From: Deltaproteobacteria bacterium | GTDB taxonomy: Bacteria; Myxococcota_A; Polyangia; DRWM01; JAAZOP01 | DNA: 35,849 bases | Assembly (NCBI GenBank): GCA_016218815.1 | Contig: JACRCX010000034.1 | Location: 1 to 35,849 of the forward strand | Direction: 5' to 3' | In this document: positions 29,953 through 35,849 of the stretch, piece after piece | How positions within the stretch are numbered: the stretch's first letter is position 1 | Layout: each line of letters starts with the position of its first letter | Program-made: the position numbers and the translations under genes | The notes under the pieces: model-generated | Databases searched by the model: none | Seen by the model: the letters and a program-made list of their open reading frames with translations, nothing else | Told to the model about the DNA's origin: nothing

Positions 29953-29984
29953 TGAGCGGGTGGCGGGTGGGTGAGCGGGTGGCG
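29953..29984. repeat. TGAGCGGGTGGCG direct repeat, G-quadruplex-capable
   Basis: Two copies of TGAGCGGGTGGCG lie 19 nt apart between two minus-strand genes. The plus strand also has four GGG runs at 29958-29979 with loops of 4, 1 and 5 nt, fitting a G-quadruplex pattern. Confidence 0.6.
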
Positions 29985-30010
29985 AAGGGCACGGAGGCCC
30001 TCATGCCGTC

Positions 30011-30877
30011 CTAGCGGGTCTCGCCGACGCCACCGACCGTCGCCTTCCTGCCCGGCGGTGCTTCGAGGCTGATTGCCCCCATGACCCCCGCGCGGAACTC
30101 GTGGACCAGGACCTCGGCCGCCTTGTGCAGATCGACAGTTCCGCCCTTGCGGAGGCCGCCGCGCCGGCGCCCGATCTCGGCGAGCAGCGCCTCGGGCGCG
30201 GACGGCGGGGCGGAGAGCTTGTAGCGGGCGACGACGAGCCCGGGGTATCGCTCGAGCAGGAATCCCGCGCCGAACATGCCGACCGTCAGGTAGTCGATCG
30301 CCGTGTCGGGGATCGACCCGGCCATGGCGAGGCGAAGCGCCGCCGCCTCGTCCTCGATCTTCGGCCACATCAGACCCGGGCAGTCGGTGAGCGCCATCCC
30401 GTTCTCGAGGGTGACCGTCTGCTGCTCCTTCGTGACCGCGGGCTTGTCGCCGACCTTGGCGACCGTTCGACCGGTCAGCATGTTGATCAGCGTCGACTTG
30501 CCGGCGTTAGGCACCCCCGCGATCAGGGCCCGGACGGACTTGTCCGGTCCGCGAAAACGCGCCAAGCCGCGGCACAGCTCCGCGATCCGCTTCCTCGTGG
30601 CCTGCGGCCGCTCCGTGCTCGAGGCGAACGCGGCCACGCGGGGCTCGGTCTCGAGGTGCGGCACCCACGCCCGGGTCACCGCCGGGTCGGCGAGGTCGCT
30701 TTTGGCGAGGACCTTGATGCACGGCCTGGCGCCGCGAAGCTCGGAAATCACGGGATTCGAGCTCGCCCCGGGCAGGCGCGCGTCCAGGACCTCGATCACC
30801 ACGTCCTGCGACGGCATCAGTTCGGCCAGCTCGCGGCGGGCCTTGGTCATATGGCCCGGATACCACTGGAGGGACAT
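30011..30877 (-). CDS. rbgA: Ribosome biogenesis GTPase RbgA/YlqF
   Basis: This is a circularly permuted GTPase of the YlqF/RbgA family, which acts in late assembly of the large ribosomal subunit. The 288-aa product starts with the diagnostic QWYPGHMTKA and then has VLDARLPGASSNP. The permuted motifs appear in order G4 (AKSD, 58-61), G1 (GVPNAGKST, 121-129) and G3 (DCPG, 165-168). G4 has Ala where NKxD has Asn; relatives with TKxD are known to me, so this may be a subfamily trait. The C-terminal RNA-binding region is present. The ATG has GGAGAGG upstream. The length is normal. Confidence 0.95.
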   Translation of the reverse strand: MSLQWYPGHMTKARRELAELMPSQDVVIEVLDARLPGASSNPVISELRGARPCIKVLAKSDLADPAVTRAWVPHLETEPRVAAFASSTERPQATRKRIAELCRGLARFRGPDKSVRALIAGVPNAGKSTLINMLTGRTVAKVGDKPAVTKEQQTVTLENGMALTDCPGLMWPKIEDEAAALRLAMAGSIPDTAIDYLTVGMFGAGFLLERYPGLVVARYKLSAPPSAPEALLAEIGRRRGGLRKGGTVDLHKAAEVLVHEFRAGVMGAISLEAPPGRKATVGGVGETR

Positions 30878-30929
30878 CGCCCCCTCTCCTGCACGATTGC
30901 CCCGGCGCGGGAACTGCTCACGGCCGACG

Positions 30930-31187
30930 CTAGTTCCTCAGACCACGATCCGGAAACCGGCCACGCCCGCGGCCGCGCGCCGCTGCGACGACCAACACAC
31001 CGCGCTCGGAGAGCAAGGGCAGGCCGGAACGCGCCACGTCCGACGCTGCGGGAGCGACCCGCGCGGCCGCCGAAGGAACGAGAGGGAAACCCTCCGGTGG
31101 GACGGCGAAGACGCCGTGTCGAACGGTTTCGCCGGCGGCCTTGGGGAGGCCACCGGCGGATGGACTTGGGGTGTTGTCGTTGCTCAA
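30930..31187 (-). CDS. Possible small protein of 85 aa
   Basis: A TTG start at 31187 is preceded by GAAGGAG at 8 nt, one of the better ribosome sites in the window. The frame runs to a stop shortly before rbgA. The product starts with a polar SNDNTPSPSAGG region, then alternates hydrophobic and Arg-rich stretches (GVFAVPPEGFPLVP, ERGVLVVAAARGRGRG). No family, signal peptide or motif is recognised. In this GC-rich DNA chance frames of this length are frequent, so the ribosome site is the main support. Otherwise the 430-nt gap at 30878-31307 holds only this frame and the AT-rich dyad. Confidence 0.35.
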   Translation of the reverse strand: MSNDNTPSPSAGGLPKAAGETVRHGVFAVPPEGFPLVPSAAARVAPAASDVARSGLPLLSERGVLVVAAARGRGRGRFPDRGLRN

Positions 31188-31258
31188 TGCTCGGTCTCCT
31201 TCACGACTCCGTCCTCACCGCCCACGAGCATGCCGTGAAAATGACATTCCGTCCAACG

Positions 31259-31289
31259 ATTTGACGAACTGTATATCATTTCGTCGAAT
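31259..31289. promoter_or_regulatory. AT-rich 10-11-10 dyad, possible operator
   Basis: ATTTGACGAA and TTCGTCGAAT are inverted repeats (9 of 10) separated by CTGTATATCAT, with arm centres 21 bp apart, or two helical turns. On the plus strand TTGACG (31261) and TCGAAT (31284) are also spaced 17 nt like a promoter. The segment is markedly AT-rich compared with its surroundings and lies upstream of the possible 85-aa gene. Confidence 0.4.
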
Positions 31290-31307
31290 GGTTTTACGAG
31301 GCGGCCG

Positions 31308-31574
31308 TCAGCGGTCCGCGCGCCTGCGCGCCGCGTCCACCTCCGACAGCAGCCGGCCGACGCGGTCGGGCCTTGGACGCTCGAAGCAGCGGAGGAAGGT
31401 CTCCTCGGTCAGGATCGCGCGGAAGAAGGTGTCGACGGGAAAGCGGCCCTGGAAGCAGGCGAGCGCGCGGGAACACGGGAGGCCGTCCTCCAGCGTCCTG
31501 CAGTAGCCGAAGCTGATGTCATGGCCGAGCTGCGGACAGCGGACGGTCACGGAGTCGAAAGCACGGATCGGCAT
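31308..31574 (-). CDS. Small conserved cysteine-containing protein
   Basis: The 88-aa product has the pattern RCPQLGHDISFGYCRTL, then GLPCSRALACFQGRFPVDTFF and ILTEETFLRCF. This resembles a conserved, uncharacterised proteobacterial family of small proteins with four spaced cysteines (here at 13, 24, 33 and 39) that may bind a metal. The family name and function are not known to me. The ATG begins 19 nt after the trpB2 stop on the same strand with no clear ribosome site, so translation is probably coupled to trpB2. Confidence 0.75.
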   Translation of the reverse strand: MPIRAFDSVTVRCPQLGHDISFGYCRTLEDGLPCSRALACFQGRFPVDTFFRAILTEETFLRCFERPRPDRVGRLLSEVDAARRRADR

Positions 31575-31593
31575 GGGCTCGTGCGGCGCCGGG

Positions 31594-32958
<1,365 letters not shown>

Positions 32959-32980
32959 CCTCGCCACCTCCCCGAATCCT

Positions 32981-33018
32981 CCGACCCTCCGGTCGGCCGC
33001 CGAGGGCGGGCCCTCGGC
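32981..33018 (-). promoter_or_regulatory. Two hairpins in the trpB2 leader
   Basis: In the minus-strand transcript GCCGAGGGC / GCCCTCGGC (33018-32999) form a 9-bp stem with a minimal loop, followed by CCGACC-GGAG-GGTCGG (32996-32981). Both lie between a probable promoter and the trpB2 ribosome site. No T-tract follows, so they need not be terminators. Confidence 0.4.
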
Positions 33019-33028
33019 GAAAACATTA

Positions 33029-33057
33029 AGCGTAGCACCGCCACGGTCGCGCGTCGA
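33029..33057 (-). promoter_or_regulatory. Probable promoter for trpB2
   Basis: On the minus strand TCGACG (33057-33052) and TACGCT (33034-33029, within CTACGCT) are separated by 17 nt and match the housekeeping consensus moderately. The expected transcript begins about 65 nt before the ATG and includes both leader hairpins. Confidence 0.35.
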
Positions 33058-33076
33058 CCGAACAGGCGAAGTTCGA

Positions 33077-33149
33077 AGTTGTCAGTTCTCAGTTCTCAGT
33101 TGTCGGGCCGGGCCGGAAACCGAGAACCGAGAACTGAGAACTGAGAACC
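33077..33149. repeat. Inverted heptamer array, copy 2
   Basis: The left arm is AGTTGTC, AGTTCTC, AGTTCTC, AGTTGTC (33077-33104). The right arm is GGAAACC, GAGAACC, GAGAACT, GAGAACT, GAGAACC (33115-33149). They are separated by 10 nt of GGGCC-type sequence. This is the same heptamer as at 15695 in a different register. It lies between the divergent trpB2 and DUF5916 genes. Confidence 0.9.
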
Positions 33150-33199
33150 ATGAACCACCCGTTGCAGCGCGAGGCCCCGCTGCGCTAGTACCGCCGTCC

Positions 33200-35704
33200 A
33201 TGCGATCGTCGGTCGCCGCACTCCTGCCGGTCTTCGCGCTGTCGCTCGCGGCCGCCGGGGAGGCGCAGACGCGGCCCGAGGTGGCGGCGTCGGTCGTCGA
33301 GGACGACGCGATGGCGATTGACGGAAGGCTCGACGAGGCGGCGTGGGGCGCGGCGGAGTACGCGGACGGGTTCACGCAGCGGCAGCCGCGGGACGGCGAG
33401 CCGGCGACGGAGGAGACGCGCTTCGCCGTGCTGCGCGGGGAGCGGGCGCTGTACGTCGGCATCGAGTGCCTGGACCGCGAGCCGGAGGAGATCGTCGCCC
33501 GCCGCGGGCGCCTCGACCAGTCGATGCAGAGCGACACGGTGCTCGTGGACCTGGACGCGCGCGGCGACGGCTCCACGGCCTACCACTTCGAGGTCACGGC
33601 GGGCGGGGGGCGGCTGGACGGCATCCGCGAGTCCGACGGCGAGGTGGACACGGCGTGGGACGGCGTGTGGGAGGCGGAGGTGGAGTTGACCGGGAGCGGC
33701 TGGACCGTGGAGCTGGCCCTGCCGCTCTCGACGCTGCGCTTCTCCGACGGCCTGGAGGGCGTCGCGCTCCAGGTCCGTCGGAAGCTGATGCGCCTGCAGG
33801 AGACGGACGTCTGGGCCCCGATGCCTCGCTCCTCGACGGGCGAGATCGTCCACTACGGCCGCCTGACCGGGCTGGGCGAGCTCCCCGAGCCGTGGCCGCT
33901 GGACCTGACGCCGTACGACCTGCGCGGGTTCGTCTACCGCTCGGCCGCCGACGACGGCACGACGGCGAGCGGCTTCGAGCCGCGCTGGTCGTTCGGCCTG
34001 GACGCCACGCTCCGCCTGGGCAGCTCGCTGGCGCTCACGGCAGCGGTGAACCCGGACTTCGGGCAGGTCGAGGCGGACGAGCTGGTGCTGAACCTGTCGA
34101 CGATCGAGACCTGGTACGAGGAGAAGCGGCCGTTCTTCCTGGCCGACCGCGAGCTGTTCGCCACGCCGCTGGAGCTGTTCCACACCCGGCGCATCGGCGC
34201 GGTGCCCTCGCCGCCCGCGACTCCCGATGGCTGGCTGCTCGACCGGCGCCCGGGCGAGGCGCGGATCTGGGAGGCGCTCAAGCTGGGCGGCGAACTGGCG
34301 CCGGGCTGGACGATCGGCGCGGTGGCCGCGCTCACGGGCGAGGAGTGGGTGGGCAGCGCCGGTCCCGGGGGGCGGCGCGAGGACAGGCTCGCGGCGCCGC
34401 TCAGCCACTTCGCCGTCCTGCGCCTGCGCCACGACTTCGGCGGCGACAACGCGCTCGGCCTCCTGGCCACCGCGGTGAACCGCTTCGAGCCGGACGCGGA
34501 CGCGGACGGGTTGTGCCCGGACGGGCGGTCGCCGCGCGACGGGCGCTGCTTCTCCGACGCCTACGTCGCCGCGGTGGACGGCAACTTCCGCAGCGCCGAC
34601 GGCGACTGGTCGGGAGCGGCGCAGGCGGCGCTCACGGCGCTGATCGGCGGACCGTCCCGCACGTTGGCCGACGGCACGTCGCTCGACGCGGGAGACCTGG
34701 GCTGGGCGGCGGCCGCCTGGGTGGAGAAGGGGGGCGAGCCGTGGCGCGCGTACCTGGAGACGAACGCCTACTCGGCCGAATCCTGGATGAACGACCTGGG
34801 CTACCAGAGCCGGGGAAACATCTGGCGCCTGTACGCCAACGCGGGCTGGTGGACGGACGATTTGAACGACTCCGTCCAGACCTTGCAGGTCCGGGGTGAA
34901 CTCTGGGACCGCGTGAACCTGGACGGCCTGTTGCAGTTCCACCGCTACGGGGTCGAGGCGGACGCGCTGTTCGAGGGGAACAACTGGTTGATGCTGCGGC
35001 TGCACGCGACGCCGCCGGCCTGGGATGACCGCGAGCTGCGCGACGGCGCGGTGTTCCTGCGGCGCGGCTGGGCGGGCGTCGAGCTGGAGGTCTCGACCGA
35101 CTACCGCTACCCGGTGACGCTCGACATGTGGGGCGAGGTGCTGTTCTGGGAGGGCCGGTGGACGACGTACGTGGAGGCGAGCATCGTGCTGAAGCCCGCC
35201 GACGTGCTGACGATCGAATTGGCGCCGACGCTCGAGTTCCAGGCGGGGGAGCCGGCGAAGGTCGACGTGACCGAGGCGGCCGGCGAGCGGCGCTACCTGC
35301 TGGGGGATCTGGAAGCCTCGGCGATCGGGGTGACGCTGCGGGCGACGTGGGCAATCACGCCGCGGCTCTCGCTGCAAGGCTACGGGCAGCTCTTTCTGGC
35401 GGCGGCGGATTATGGGCCGTTCCGGGAGCTGCGCGTGCCGGCCGGCGCGCGGCCGCACATCGATCCCGCGGACCTGGTGCCGGCGGCGGAGCCGGCGGAC
35501 GACCCGGACTTCTCGCAGGCGGCCGTCAACGCCAGCGTGGTGTTGCGCTGGGAGTACCTGCCGGGCTCGACGATCTACCTCGTGTACACCCACCAGCAGG
35601 TTCCGACGGAGGAGTACGGCGAGGGCCGCCTGGACCTCGAAGCCCTGCGCGACGCGTCGTGGACGGAGATGGTGCTGTTCAAGGCGAGCTACCTGTGGAA
35701 TTGA
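33200..35704 (+). CDS. DUF5916 outer-membrane protein with CBM9-like N-terminus
   Basis: The ATG begins a signal peptide ending AAAGEAQ; no better start was found and the ribosome site is poor. The 834-aa product starts with a CBM9-like domain (IDGRLDEAAWGAAEYADGF, then TRFAVLRGERALYVGIECLD, about 30-230). It then has the DUF5916 signature NPDFGQVEADELVLNLSTIE and EEKRPFFLADRELF, followed by a long region of alternating strands ending FKASYLWN, which fits an outer-membrane barrel. The family is frequent in Bacteroidota, Gemmatimonadota and Myxococcota. Its role is unproven, with carbohydrate uptake or protein handling suggested. It is divergent from trpB2 and separated from it by the heptamer hairpin. 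Confidence 0.9.
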   Translation: MRSSVAALLPVFALSLAAAGEAQTRPEVAASVVEDDAMAIDGRLDEAAWGAAEYADGFTQRQPRDGEPATEETRFAVLRGERALYVGIECLDREPEEIVARRGRLDQSMQSDTVLVDLDARGDGSTAYHFEVTAGGGRLDGIRESDGEVDTAWDGVWEAEVELTGSGWTVELALPLSTLRFSDGLEGVALQVRRKLMRLQETDVWAPMPRSSTGEIVHYGRLTGLGELPEPWPLDLTPYDLRGFVYRSAADDGTTASGFEPRWSFGLDATLRLGSSLALTAAVNPDFGQVEADELVLNLSTIETWYEEKRPFFLADRELFATPLELFHTRRIGAVPSPPATPDGWLLDRRPGEARIWEALKLGGELAPGWTIGAVAALTGEEWVGSAGPGGRREDRLAAPLSHFAVLRLRHDFGGDNALGLLATAVNRFEPDADADGLCPDGRSPRDGRCFSDAYVAAVDGNFRSADGDWSGAAQAALTALIGGPSRTLADGTSLDAGDLGWAAAAWVEKGGEPWRAYLETNAYSAESWMNDLGYQSRGNIWRLYANAGWWTDDLNDSVQTLQVRGELWDRVNLDGLLQFHRYGVEADALFEGNNWLMLRLHATPPAWDDRELRDGAVFLRRGWAGVELEVSTDYRYPVTLDMWGEVLFWEGRWTTYVEASIVLKPADVLTIELAPTLEFQAGEPAKVDVTEAAGERRYLLGDLEASAIGVTLRATWAITPRLSLQGYGQLFLAAADYGPFRELRVPAGARPHIDPADLVPAAEPADDPDFSQAAVNASVVLRWEYLPGSTIYLVYTHQQVPTEEYGEGRLDLEALRDASWTEMVLFKASYLWN

Positions 35705-35765
35705 GGGCCGCCTAGAACACCGACCGGTTTGACCGCGTCGTGATCTCAAGGAGTTGCGGGCGAGC

Positions 35766-35849
35766 ATGCCAGGAAGTGGAGCGGTTGACGGTGGGGTGGT
35801 TTCCTGCGCTCCCAGAGCGAGTCGAGGTTCGCTTCGGGAGGTGTGGGAT
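35766..35849 (+). CDS. Start of an unrecognised reading frame (3' partial)
   Basis: An ATG with AAGGAG 12 nt upstream opens a frame that runs without a stop to the window end, 28 codons. In-frame TTG at 35754 is an alternative start. The fragment is too short to assign and could also be a chance frame. Confidence 0.3.
   Translation, partial: MPGSGAVDGGVVSCAPRASRGSLREVWD

Noticed and set aside
32962..33026. Trp-containing leader peptide for trpB2 attenuation
   Set aside because: It has only one Trp codon, no convincing ribosome site and no U-tract terminator, so classical attenuation is not supported.
33065..33110. GTTCGAA near the second heptamer array as a tRNA T-loop
   Set aside because: No acceptor or anticodon stem can be built around it; it belongs to the repeat flank.

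Overview
The window is GC-rich, densely coded DNA that most resembles a myxobacterium (Myxococcota, formerly Deltaproteobacteria). Three features point there. The first gene ends in a MYXO-CTERM-type sorting tail. Many surface lipoproteins carry Asp-Ala repeat linkers after the lipobox cysteine. Several proteins combine cysteine-rich, MopE-like and PPC-like modules, as is common in that phylum. No rRNA, tRNA, CRISPR array, prophage or insertion sequence was recognised.

Layout. 1-4.8 kb: a 5'-truncated cysteine-repeat surface protein and a PPC-like lipoprotein, followed 12 nt later by the helicase HrpB (4.8-7.4 kb). 7.5-9.6 kb: an unrecognised lipoprotein and a small maleylpyruvate-isomerase/DinB-like protein. 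9.7-13.6 kb (minus strand): a LysM/M23 endopeptidase followed by an exported DUF4139 protein. 13.8-25.2 kb (plus strand): an unusual 200-aa protein with an internal Tat/lipobox signal, an outer-membrane barrel, a 1590-aa metzincin-like lipoprotein, a MopE/PPC lipoprotein, an LVIVD-repeat lipoprotein and a chalcone-isomerase-like exported protein. 25.3-33.0 kb (minus strand): an SDR oxidoreductase, a lipoprotein with a possible clan-CD His/Cys dyad, another Asp-Ala lipoprotein, the ribosome-assembly GTPase RbgA/YlqF, a possible 85-aa protein, and TrpB2 with an 88-aa cysteine-containing partner. 33.2-35.7 kb (plus strand): a DUF5916 outer-membrane protein, then the start of one more reading frame at the window edge.

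Most of the window therefore builds the cell envelope and surface: at least seven probable lipoproteins, one sorted surface protein, two outer-membrane barrels and two predicted peptidases. A few housekeeping genes (hrpB, rbgA, trpB2) are interspersed. No single coherent pathway is visible.

The most unusual signals lie between genes. Two hairpin elements built from inverted arrays of a GTTCTCA-type heptamer sit about 17 kb apart. Decamer, octamer and 19-nt repeats occur in other gaps. A GNRA-capped hairpin pairs exactly with the Shine-Dalgarno sequence of the LVIVD lipoprotein, and an AT-rich 10-11-10 dyad lies in an otherwise very GC-rich gap. Start codons were chosen from Shine-Dalgarno sequences and signal peptides, so several genes are shorter than their maximal open frames.
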